DNA from: Candidatus Shapirobacteria bacterium
Lineage (GTDB): Bacteria; Patescibacteriota; Microgenomatia; UBA12405
Assembly: GCA_028709405.1 (NCBI GenBank)
Contig: JAQVXB010000002.1
Span: forward strand, 1 to 21,841
Direction: 5' to 3'
Length of the DNA: 21,841 bases
Position numbers and translations under genes: made by a program. The notes beneath the pieces were generated by a model. The model was not told where the DNA came from and searched no databases. It saw only the letters and a list, made by a program, of their open reading frames with translations. Position 1 is the stretch's first letter. Every line of letters starts with the position of its first letter. This document shows, piece by piece, positions 1 through 5,153 of the stretch.

Positions 1-204
1 ACCTACTTCATCACAATGATCCAAACCGATTTGTGAACGAACATATCCAGTTACTAAAATTTGTTTGTCTCTAACAATTACACAACCACTTGTTCCCCTA
101 TCACAAATTGCTCGTTTAGAAATTGCTTCCATTACTTCCATAAAATATTCATCCCGACTCGGCCTGACATGTTTTGATTCATTTATTGAATTTTGTTTTT
201 TCAT
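1..204 (-). CDS. dCMP deaminase, N-terminal part (cut by window edge)
   Basis: Partial gene running off the left edge; 68 codons are visible from ATG at 204. The visible protein starts MKKQNSINESKHVRPSRDEY and continues with a CVIVRDKQILVTGY strand and GLDHCDEVG. This matches the N-terminal half of the deoxycytidylate deaminase family (RPSxDEYFM, GAVIVKD, TGYNGxPxGLxHC, EVGC). The zinc-binding HAE and PCxxC motifs would lie beyond the edge and are not seen. The family deaminates dCMP to dUMP, the substrate of thymidylate synthase, so it fits functionally with thyX and tmk elsewhere in the window. The start lies one base after the stop of the upstream kinase gene, so the two are probably co-transcribed and translationally coupled. 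No Shine-Dalgarno site is visible. Confidence 0.8.
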   Translation of the reverse strand, partial: MKKQNSINESKHVRPSRDEYFMEVMEAISKRAICDRGTSGCVIVRDKQILVTGYVRSQIGLDHCDEVG

Positions 205-205
205 T

Positions 206-763
206 TTAAATTTCAATAATTTTTAAAATTTCTTCTATTTTTAAATTTAATTGTTCAATTGTTTCTTCATTTTTAACCAAAAAATCAGCCGACTCAATAC
301 ATTTTTTTAAATTTTGTTTATTTGGATCATTAGAAGTCATTTCTCTCTCTTCTTGGCTTAAAAATTCTTCAAAAGTAATATTATCCGTACTAGTTAATCT
401 TTGAACCACTCGTTGATATCTAAGTCTTGGTTCTGCATCAACAGCCAATAAAACAAACTTACCTTTTTTCTTTAAAGATTCAATTTCTCCCAGTGTCCTC
501 AAACTCTCAATAACACAATTTTGTCTAGATTCTAAGGCTCTTTTAAACAGCTCATCAGCCACAAAACTCGGGCTATTTTTCGCTCTCAAATCATTAGCTA
601 CCATTACCATATTATCTCGATTATTTTCCAATCCTCTTCTTTCAATTTCTTCCACAATAAAAGCTCTGGCTGAAAAATGTTCAAAACCTTTGTTTTTAAC
701 TAAATACTCAACAATTGTCCCCTTTCCAGCTCCATTGGTTCCTGTAATTCCAATTATTATCAT
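206..763 (-). CDS. P-loop nucleotide kinase, (deoxy)nucleoside monophosphate kinase-like
   Basis: A 185-aa protein from ATG at 763. A Walker A motif GTNGAGKGT at residues 8-16 opens the protein. An IESLRT segment in the middle, and a later arginine-rich stretch (RLRYQRVVQRL), resemble the nucleotide-binding and LID regions of the adenylate/dephospho-CoA/dNMP kinase superfamily. The substrate cannot be read from sequence. Pairing with dCMP deaminase immediately downstream (1-nt gap) suggests a nucleotide, perhaps a deoxynucleotide, as substrate. A TTG three codons upstream (772) is also in frame, but it sits inside a promoter-like TGATAAATT on the same strand, so ATG 763 is preferred and the message may be leaderless. 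Confidence 0.7.
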   Translation of the reverse strand: MIIIGITGTNGAGKGTIVEYLVKNKGFEHFSARAFIVEEIERRGLENNRDNMVMVANDLRAKNSPSFVADELFKRALESRQNCVIESLRTLGEIESLKKKGKFVLLAVDAEPRLRYQRVVQRLTSTDNITFEEFLSQEEREMTSNDPNKQNLKKCIESADFLVKNEETIEQLNLKIEEILKIIEI

Positions 764-770
764 TTGAACC

Positions 771-794
771 AATTTATCATAAATTTGATAAAAT
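771..794. promoter_or_regulatory. Back-to-back extended -10 promoters for the kinase (minus) and tRNAs (plus)
   Basis: On the minus strand TGATAAATT (779-771) ends 7 nt before ATG 763. On the plus strand TGATAAAAT (786-794) ends 15 nt before the 5' end of tRNA-Ala. Together they form an imperfect palindrome separated by 6 bp. Neither has a recognisable -35 box. Extended -10 elements (TGn + hexamer) can act without one. Calling them promoters is inference. Confidence 0.5.
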
Positions 795-809
795 AACTAA
801 TCCTTTTTA

Positions 810-885
810 GGGCCCATAGCGTAGTTGGTAGCGCGTCCCCATGGCATGGGGAAGGTCAGGGGTTCGAGTCCCCTTGGGTCCACCA
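810..885 (+). tRNA. tRNA-Ala (anticodon GGC)
   Basis: A 76-nt cloverleaf. The acceptor stem GGGCCCA pairs with TGGGTCC (875-881) and includes the G3-U70 wobble that marks alanine tRNAs. The anticodon stem TCCCC/GGGGA encloses loop ATGGCAT, giving anticodon GGC at 843-845. The T arm has the TTCGAGT loop. Discriminator A882 and an encoded CCA (883-885) complete it. It would read GCC and GCT. Confidence 0.97.
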
Positions 886-896
886 CTTTAACATTT

Positions 897-971
897 AGGT
901 CCATAGTGAAATGGTTATCACCGCAGTCTCCAAAACTGCTATTTGAGGTTCGAATCCTCATGGACCTGCCA
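897..971 (+). tRNA. tRNA-Trp (anticodon CCA)
   Basis: A 75-nt cloverleaf. Acceptor AGGTCCA pairs with TGGACCT (961-967). The anticodon stem GCAGT/ACTGC encloses CTCCAAA with anticodon CCA at 930-932. Discriminator G968, typical of bacterial tRNA-Trp, is followed by encoded CCA. The gene lies 11 nt after tRNA-Ala and is probably co-transcribed with it. In many bacteria trnW sits beside secE-nusG, but here it is far from them. Confidence 0.97.
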
Positions 972-1000
972 TCTAATCATTGTGTTATTATATTTTTAAT

Positions 1001-1885
1001 ATGACTCAAATCACTAAGGCCGTCATTGCCGCCGCTGGCCGAGGCACCCGTTTCCTTCCTGTTGTTAAATCTTATCCAAAAGAACTCGTTCCCATCCTTT
1101 CTAAACCAAATATCCAATATTTAATCGAAGAAGCCATTGGTGCTAGTATCACCGAAATTGCCATTGTTCATCGTCTTGGTGAAAATTCCATCGAAAAATA
1201 TTTCTCTCCCGATCCAGATTTAGAAACTTATTTAACTCAAAATAATAAACTTGAATATCTCGACAGTTTAAAAACTATCTGGTCCAAAGCTAAATTAACT
1301 TTTATACCTCAACCTGCCAATCTTCCTTATGGCAATGGCTCCCCTATTTTAGCCGCCAAAGAATTTATCTCTTCCGATAATTTTGTTTATATGTTTGGTG
1401 ACGATCTAACGGTTGAACCTATTCCTGGCCAATTTTTATCCAAAATGATCACTACTTTTAACCAATATCAACCCGCCTCCGTTATTGCCGTTAAAGATGT
1501 CGGCAAAGAAGAAATCTCTCGCTACGGCTCAGCTCAATACGTTGAAGATCCAAAATATCCTCATCGTATTTCCGCCATGCTAGAAAAACTTCCAGCTGAT
1601 CAAGCTCCATCAACTTTTGGCCAAGGTGGTCGTTTTATTCTCTCTAATAAAGTCATCAATATTCTTGAAAACCAATCAACTGGATTAGGCAATGAACTCT
1701 GGCTAGCCGATGCTCAAAATAACATGGCTAAAAATGATGTTGTTTTAACTCAAGCCTTCGAAGGTGAAGAAGATTGGCTTACTACCGGCGACCCACTTCG
1801 TTGGCTTCAAGCCAATATCACCGTCGCTCTTCAAGACCCCAAATTTAAAGACGATTTAACTCAATTTATTAACACTTTAAAATAA
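1001..1885 (+). CDS. galU: UTP-glucose-1-phosphate uridylyltransferase-like nucleotidyltransferase, copy 1
   Basis: A 294-aa protein. The N-terminal signature AAAGRGTRFLPVVKSYPKE matches the GalU nucleotide-binding loop (GxGTRFLPxxKxxPKE), and KPNIQYLIEEA follows as in GalU. FGDDLTVE carries the metal-binding acidic site. YGSAQYVEDP, the EKLP segment (canonical EKP with an extra Leu) and GGRFIL follow in family order. The reaction would be UTP + glucose-1-phosphate to UDP-glucose for surface polysaccharides, but the exact sugar is not provable. A TTG seven codons upstream (980) is in frame. ATG 1001 is preferred because the N-terminus then matches copy 2 and a TATATT hexamer (989-994) ends 6 nt before it. 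The gene starts 29 nt after tRNA-Trp. Confidence 0.85.
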   Translation: MTQITKAVIAAAGRGTRFLPVVKSYPKELVPILSKPNIQYLIEEAIGASITEIAIVHRLGENSIEKYFSPDPDLETYLTQNNKLEYLDSLKTIWSKAKLTFIPQPANLPYGNGSPILAAKEFISSDNFVYMFGDDLTVEPIPGQFLSKMITTFNQYQPASVIAVKDVGKEEISRYGSAQYVEDPKYPHRISAMLEKLPADQAPSTFGQGGRFILSNKVINILENQSTGLGNELWLADAQNNMAKNDVVLTQAFEGEEDWLTTGDPLRWLQANITVALQDPKFKDDLTQFINTLK

Positions 1886-1899
1886 CTAATTTTGCACAA

Positions 1900-1968
1900 A
1901 TTATATTTTTCCGCGCGCAATCATCCAAAGTGCAATGCCGAAGGGCGTGAGCACGGCAAAAATATAAT
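1900..1968. repeat. 69-bp element with 11-bp perfect terminal inverted repeats
   Basis: ATTATATTTTT (1900-1910) is the exact reverse complement of AAAAATATAAT (1958-1968). The interior is GC-richer than its surroundings and contains CCG near the left end and CGG near the right. A second pairing, TTGCAC with GTGCAA, is possible around the left arm. It fills most of the gap between the two galU copies. It could be a miniature repeat, a transcript-end hairpin, or a promoter carrier, since the right arm contains TATAAT reading toward copy 2. Confidence 0.5.
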
Positions 1969-1986
1969 CAAGCAAAAAAATAAATT

Positions 1987-2859
1987 ATGATTAAAAAAGC
2001 TATCATTGCCGCCGCTGGCCGAGGCACCCGTTTCTTGCCAGTTGTTAAAGGCTATCCAAAAGAACTCGTCCCCATCCTTTCCAAACCAAATATTCAATAT
2101 TTAATCGAAGAAGCTATTGGTGCTGGTATCTCTGATATTGCCATCATTATCCGCTCCGGCGAAACCAAAATTCAAAATTATTTTTCACCAGACGAAACTT
2201 TAGAAAAATATTTGATTGAAAACAATAAAATTGAGTATCTAGACAGTCTAAAATCGATTTTATCCAAAGCCAAGCTCACTTTTATCACCCAACCAGAAAA
2301 TCTACCATATGGCACTGGCTCCCCACTTCTAGCCGCCAAAGAATTTGTCGGCTCCGATTCATTTGTCTACATGTACGGCGACGACCTCACAGTTGAACCT
2401 ACCCCTGGTCAATTTTTATCCAAAATGATTAATACTTTTGAAAAATATCAAGCGACTGAAGTCATTGCTGTCAAAGATGTTGGTCCACAAGAAATCTCCC
2501 GCTATGGTGCTGCTCAATATATTGATGATCCTAAATATCCAAATCGACTCTCCGCCATGCTTGAAAAACTTCCGCCAGACCTTGCTCCATCCACTTTTGC
2601 CCAAGGCGGCCGCTTTGTAGTTACCTCAAAAGTTTTTGCTATTTTAGAACAACAGGGCCTCTCCCGAGATGGCGAACTTTGGTTTTCTGATGCTAGTAAC
2701 ACTTTAGCTAAAACTGACATTGTTTTAACCGAAAGCTTCGATAAAGATGAAGACTGGATGACCACCGGCGACCCACTTCGCTGGCTTCAAGCTAACATTA
2801 TCCTCGCCCTTCAAGACCCCAACCTCAAAAACGATTTGTTGCGTTTCCTTAAAAAATAA
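1987..2859 (+). CDS. galU: UTP-glucose-1-phosphate uridylyltransferase-like nucleotidyltransferase, copy 2
   Basis: A 290-aa paralog of the gene just upstream, about 70% identical by eye and collinear from end to end. It has the same GxGTRFLPxxKxxPKE loop, YGDDLTVE acidic site, EKLP segment and GGRF motif. The DNA is nearly identical over the first 120 bases, including a GC-rich run starting at 2005 that is identical in both copies, which points to recent duplication or local gene conversion. Differences cluster in the second quarter (HRLGENSIEKY against IRSGETKIQNY) and near the C-terminus, so substrate range may have shifted. It is probably co-transcribed with copy 1. No Shine-Dalgarno site precedes the ATG. 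Confidence 0.85.
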   Translation: MIKKAIIAAAGRGTRFLPVVKGYPKELVPILSKPNIQYLIEEAIGAGISDIAIIIRSGETKIQNYFSPDETLEKYLIENNKIEYLDSLKSILSKAKLTFITQPENLPYGTGSPLLAAKEFVGSDSFVYMYGDDLTVEPTPGQFLSKMINTFEKYQATEVIAVKDVGPQEISRYGAAQYIDDPKYPNRLSAMLEKLPPDLAPSTFAQGGRFVVTSKVFAILEQQGLSRDGELWFSDASNTLAKTDIVLTESFDKDEDWMTTGDPLRWLQANIILALQDPNLKNDLLRFLKK

Positions 2860-2890
2860 ATTAACCCCAATAAATAGATCAAATTTGAAA

Positions 2891-2947
2891 TTGCAATTTT
2901 TTATGTTCTTGAACCTGATACGAAGATTTCACCGATTATAAAAAATT
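2891..2947. repeat. Dispersed intergenic repeat, copy A
   Basis: A 57-bp segment starting TTGCAATTTTTT and ending CCGATTATAAAAAATT, about 80% identical by eye to 9789-9843. In this copy AATTTTTTAT near the left end is the exact reverse complement of ATAAAAAATT at the right end, giving a 10-bp terminal inverted repeat. The core shares TTCTTGAAC/TCCTTGAAC. It lies 31 bp after the stop of galU copy 2, so it may also end transcription. Confidence 0.6.
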
Positions 2948-3068
2948 AATTATGTGGGTTTATTCCAAACTCAATACATATCCATGAGTATTTTTATAGA
3001 AATTACAAAACACCTATAACTAATCTATTTATGTCATTTAAAAGTACAATTTAGCTTTAATTTACCTA

Positions 3069-3097
3069 TTGACACAGGCCTATAATAACAGTATAAT
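3069..3097 (+). promoter_or_regulatory. Perfect consensus sigma-70-type promoter
   Basis: TTGACA (3069-3074), a 17-bp spacer, then TATAAT (3092-3097): both hexamers and the spacing match the housekeeping consensus exactly. Predicted transcription start is near A3104. No ORF follows, so the product should be RNA. Confidence 0.85.
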
Positions 3098-3103
3098 ACA
3101 CAT

Positions 3104-3249
3104 ATAGAGTTAATTCATATTAATTCTTTTACTTTAAAAATCTAATAAATTGTTCAAAGGAGAGATTTGGAGTGTGGCTCCTCTAGAGTTTCGCACCCCG
3201 TTTCTCCTTTGAACACTTAAATTTAAAAGCCGCCATTAGCGGCTTTTTT
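3104..3249 (+). ncRNA. Candidate structured small RNA, unrecognised class (about 146 nt)
   Basis: This is a transcription unit bounded by a consensus promoter and an intrinsic terminator, with no ORF of useful length. Three hairpins can be drawn. The first is GAGTTAAT/ATTAATTC with loop TCAT (3107-3126). The second is a 13-bp perfect stem, TGTTCAAAGGAGA (3151-3163) with TCTCCTTTGAACA (3203-3215), carrying an inner imperfect helix 3169-3176/3192-3199 and an apical palindrome CTCTAGAG. The third is the terminator at 3225-3249. The left arm of the main stem contains AAGGAG and the right arm CTCCTTT, resembling SD and anti-SD. It does not show the motifs of SRP RNA, tmRNA or RNase P RNA. A lineage-specific 6S RNA or other regulatory RNA is possible. 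Confidence 0.65.
3225..3249 (+). terminator. Intrinsic terminator of the first small RNA
   Basis: AAAAGCCGC (3225-3233) pairs perfectly with GCGGCTTTT (3239-3247) around loop CATTA, and the T-run continues to 3249. This is the clearest rho-independent terminator in the window. Confidence 0.9.
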
Positions 3250-3270
3250 AATAAAAACTATCCTATAACC

Positions 3271-3299
3271 TTGACAAAGTTGACATTTAATGATACACT
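3271..3299 (+). promoter_or_regulatory. Strong sigma-70-type promoter with extended -10
   Basis: TTGACA (3271-3276), a 17-bp spacer ending in TGA, then TACACT (3294-3299); the TG at 3291-3292 makes an extended -10. Predicted start is near A3305/A3306. It lies only 22 bp after the preceding terminator, so it begins a new unit. Confidence 0.75.
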
Positions 3300-3305
3300 C
3301 CACGA

Positions 3306-3514
3306 ATAATAATCATCAAGATTATTAACTAGCGTTTAGTGAAAGCAGGCATTTGCGCTTACTTCCCCTCCACGCAGTACCTTAAAAATTAGTTGTTATT
3401 TAAAAAGTCTGCGAAATCTTTCCTATAGTTAATAATATGTGCCATTTTGGGCTCAAATCTTGTGCCCAGTATGGTACATATTACTTAAAAAAACAAATGG
3501 GTTTACCCATTTTT
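3306..3514 (+). ncRNA. Candidate structured RNA with alternative pairings, unrecognised class
   Basis: About 209 nt from a strong promoter to a weak terminator, without an ORF. ATTATTAACTA (3321-3331) pairs perfectly over 11 bp with TAGTTAATAAT (3426-3436), closing a junction of about 95 nt. Inside are AGTGAAAGCA/TGCGCTTACT (8 of 10 pairs) and CGCAG/CTGCG capped by an A/T hairpin. The same 5' strand can instead pair with TAATAATC (3307-3314), forming a perfect 8-bp hairpin with GATTATTA (3320-3327). A hairpin TATGTGCCA/TGGTACATA (3436-3480) with inner TGGGC/GCCCA follows, then the terminator. Mutually exclusive folds suggest a riboswitch or attenuator, perhaps the leader of the gene at 3651, or a stand-alone RNA. 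I recognise no known aptamer. Confidence 0.55.
3495..3514 (+). terminator. Probable intrinsic terminator of the second RNA
   Basis: AAATGGG (3495-3501) pairs with CCCATTT (3506-3512) around TTTA, with T3510-T3514 as the tail. The T-run is short and the stem A/T-rich, so termination may be partial or conditional, allowing read-through to the gene at 3651. Confidence 0.6.
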
Positions 3515-3549
3515 GAATATATAGGTAAAGAAAGTTAGTGACAAGATTG

Positions 3550-3615
3550 TATAAGTCTACTTTAAAAGAAAGAAAATATTTATATAAGTCTACTTTTAAA
3601 GAAAGAAAATACTTT
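3550..3615 (+). repeat. Two-copy 33-bp tandem repeat upstream of the surface-protein gene
   Basis: Copies at 3550-3582 and 3583-3615 differ at about three positions. Each starts TATAAGTCTACTTT and continues with AAAGAAAGAAAATA. Each contains a -10-like TATAAG. The array ends 35 bp before the ATG at 3651, so it may be a duplicated promoter or operator. Confidence 0.7.
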
Positions 3616-3650
3616 CCAACTTGCTAACCAAATTAGAAAGGAAGACTGTT

Positions 3651-5051
3651 ATGGGTATCAAGAAAGGATATCACAAGGAATGTCTAAATCCAGATTGCCC
3701 GGGTAAACAACCAGGATTTAAAGATCCTAATCATCCCGGCAAAGGAGGAACTTACGATCCCGCAGTTAAAAATTGCTGGATTTGTGGTTCTCCATATGAC
3801 AAACAAGAATTTTCAGAATGGAAAAAACAACAAGTAAGCACTGCATCCGCAGTTGCTCCGAAAAGAAAAAGTCTCAAAGAATTATTAGGAGGAATTAATA
3901 TGAAAACGTTCAAAAACATCTGGTTCTCTATCCTAGTCATCATCCTCGGCATCGCCGCTCTGGTTTTCAGTCTCATCTCCCTTCCTATCCTTTTGGGTAG
4001 TTGGGCACTGGTCTGCATTATCGGAGCCATCGCCATGATCCTCAGCGGAATCTTCGGCATCTTGAAAGGAATTGTCTCCAATGACAAATTCCAGAAAGGT
4101 GCTAAATACAGTCATCGTGCTCTAGGTTGGACTGGTCTCATTCTTTTCATTCTGCCGATTCTTACCATTGCCTTCATCGATCTTGGTATGAATTTGAATG
4201 AACAATTACTATATCAGCCCACTCCTACAACCGCCGAAACAACAGCAGCTACAACTGAAGCTACAACCGCAGCTACAACCGCCGAAACAACCACAACTAC
4301 AACTGCCGAAACAACCGCCGAAACAACAGCAGACATCACCAATTCTAAGTATGAATTTTTACCTGATGTATCAAGCATCATTGCTTCAACTGATGGTAAA
4401 TATGTCCTCCATGATTCAAATAACAAAGAAATAACTATGGATTTCAGTCAAGTTATTGGGTTTACCCCCGATAAAAACTTAATTCTAAGTGATCTTGTTG
4501 CTGAGAAGTTGGACAAAGGCGAAACATCAAAACTAACTGGAGATTTCGAAAAATATCTCAATGAAAAAAGAGATGGTTTTGGACCTCTAGCTGGATACAC
4601 TGACGGAACGAATGATTACAATCAGTATTATCACCACTTGTCTGGACCTCAAGTCCCGATTTATAGCTGGATGATTCATACTGGTCTGTGCATTCAAATC
4701 CCCGGAATCGGACAAGTTGAAGGTGAACTTGGTAGAGGATGTATTGTCCTTATTATCAATCGAACCGACAAAGTTTTCAGATTCCCAGGTGACTCAGTCT
4801 ATTGTCTCGCTGGCTTCCAAGGTTGGGGCAGAATTTGGGATGGTGAAAACAAACCAATTATTGAAACCGAACGTAGGCTTGTTAATCACTATCTCACTCG
4901 ACTCGGCTTAGGCATTCCCGAAAAAGGCTTTATTGGTCAAACTGATCTCAAAGAAAATGCCGCCACGGTAACAGTTGTCACCGTCGACATGATCGCAGAT
5001 GGTCAATTTAGATTAATCAGAGCCGAAACCGTTCCCGCCATCAAAAAATAA
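3651..5051 (+). CDS. Predicted membrane-anchored surface protein with Cys4 motif and Thr-rich linker (function unknown)
   Basis: A 466-aa protein I do not recognise. Residues 1-83 are probably cytoplasmic, with C11, C16, C42 and C45 arranged like a zinc ribbon. Three hydrophobic helices follow at about 88-108, 112-138 and 156-178. A Thr/Ala/Glu linker of nine tetrapeptides (about 193-228) comes next, then a roughly 230-residue domain predicted to lie outside the cell. The linker looks like an O-glycosylated stalk, and two glycosyltransferase-like genes follow. ATG 3651 is chosen because AGAAAGGAAG (3635-3644) precedes it; an in-frame TTG at 3621 has no such site. A second in-frame ATG at 3900 has a perfect AGGAGG seven bases upstream and would give a 383-aa form without the Cys4 region. 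The gene is monocistronic, with its own upstream island and terminator. Confidence 0.75.
   Translation: MGIKKGYHKECLNPDCPGKQPGFKDPNHPGKGGTYDPAVKNCWICGSPYDKQEFSEWKKQQVSTASAVAPKRKSLKELLGGINMKTFKNIWFSILVIILGIAALVFSLISLPILLGSWALVCIIGAIAMILSGIFGILKGIVSNDKFQKGAKYSHRALGWTGLILFILPILTIAFIDLGMNLNEQLLYQPTPTTAETTAATTEATTAATTAETTTTTTAETTAETTADITNSKYEFLPDVSSIIASTDGKYVLHDSNNKEITMDFSQVIGFTPDKNLILSDLVAEKLDKGETSKLTGDFEKYLNEKRDGFGPLAGYTDGTNDYNQYYHHLSGPQVPIYSWMIHTGLCIQIPGIGQVEGELGRGCIVLIINRTDKVFRFPGDSVYCLAGFQGWGRIWDGENKPIIETERRLVNHYLTRLGLGIPEKGFIGQTDLKENAATVTVVTVDMIADGQFRLIRAETVPAIKK
3887..3902 (+). promoter_or_regulatory. Internal Shine-Dalgarno site and alternative start
   Basis: AGGAGG (3887-3892), a 7-nt spacer and ATG (3900-3902) lie in frame inside the surface-protein gene. 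It is the best ribosome-binding site in the window. Initiation here would produce a form that begins MKTFKNIWF just before the first membrane helix. Confidence 0.55.
4227..4334 (+). repeat. Coding minisatellite, nine 12-bp units
   Basis: Nine units of the pattern ACAACNGCNGAA (108 bp) encode TTAE-type tetrapeptides. The units vary mainly at third positions and in Ala/Glu/Thr content. Because the unit is a multiple of three, copy-number change would alter linker length without shifting frame. Confidence 0.85.
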
Positions 5052-5082
5052 CAACTAACCGTTAGTCAAAAGCTAACATATT

Positions 5083-5150
5083 AAAGGCCGGTAGGTTTGT
5101 ATGAACTTTGATCTTATGATCATCTTTCTTACAAACCCCGGCCCTTTCAC
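5083..5150. terminator. Bidirectional terminator-like hairpin between convergent genes
   Basis: AAAGGCCGG (5083-5091) pairs with CCGGCCCTTT (5138-5147) with one bulged base. GTTTGTA (5095-5101) pairs with TACAAAC (5130-5136), and TGATC/GATCA caps the hairpin (5109-5122). T-rich sequence follows on the plus strand. It separates the surface-protein gene from the convergent glycosyltransferase. Confidence 0.7.
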
Positions 5151-5153
5151 TTT

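Larger units (their letters stand above)
2860..3650. other. Long non-coding island with two promoter-RNA-terminator units
   Basis: No credible ORF is seen in these 791 bases. In order the island holds a dispersed-repeat copy (2891-2947), an AT-rich stretch with nothing recognisable (2948-3068), a consensus promoter with a structured RNA and terminator (3069-3249), a second promoter with a structured RNA and weaker terminator (3271-3514), a two-copy 33-bp tandem repeat (3550-3615) and the Shine-Dalgarno site of the next gene. In a genome with gaps usually below 100 bp this is exceptional. Confidence 0.75.

Noticed and set aside
897..971. Alternative code with UGA read as Gly or Trp
   Set aside because: The Trp tRNA has anticodon CCA, and TGA is used as a stop in nrdR and tmk with overlapping downstream starts.
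980..1000. TTG start seven codons upstream of galU copy 1
   Set aside because: The additional residues (CYYIFN) have no counterpart in copy 2 and overlap a -10-like box.
2416..2765. Overlapping ORFs on both strands within galU copy 2
   Set aside because: They are shadows of a well-supported gene, with no independent motif or start signal.
3104..3514. SRP RNA, tmRNA or RNase P RNA
   Set aside because: The GGAAGG/AGCAG loop of SRP RNA, the tRNA-like ends of tmRNA and the conserved blocks of RNase P RNA are all absent.
3271..3514. Known riboswitch class upstream of the surface-protein gene
   Set aside because: I looked for recognisable conserved motifs (for example THF, fluoride, ZTP, cobalamin) and saw none, so it is left as an unassigned structured RNA.
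3550..3615. CRISPR array
   Set aside because: Only two contiguous copies with no spacers between them; it is a simple tandem duplication.
4214..4434. Gln/Pro-rich and Val-rich frames over the Thr repeat
   Set aside because: They are by-products of the 12-bp repeat read in other frames.
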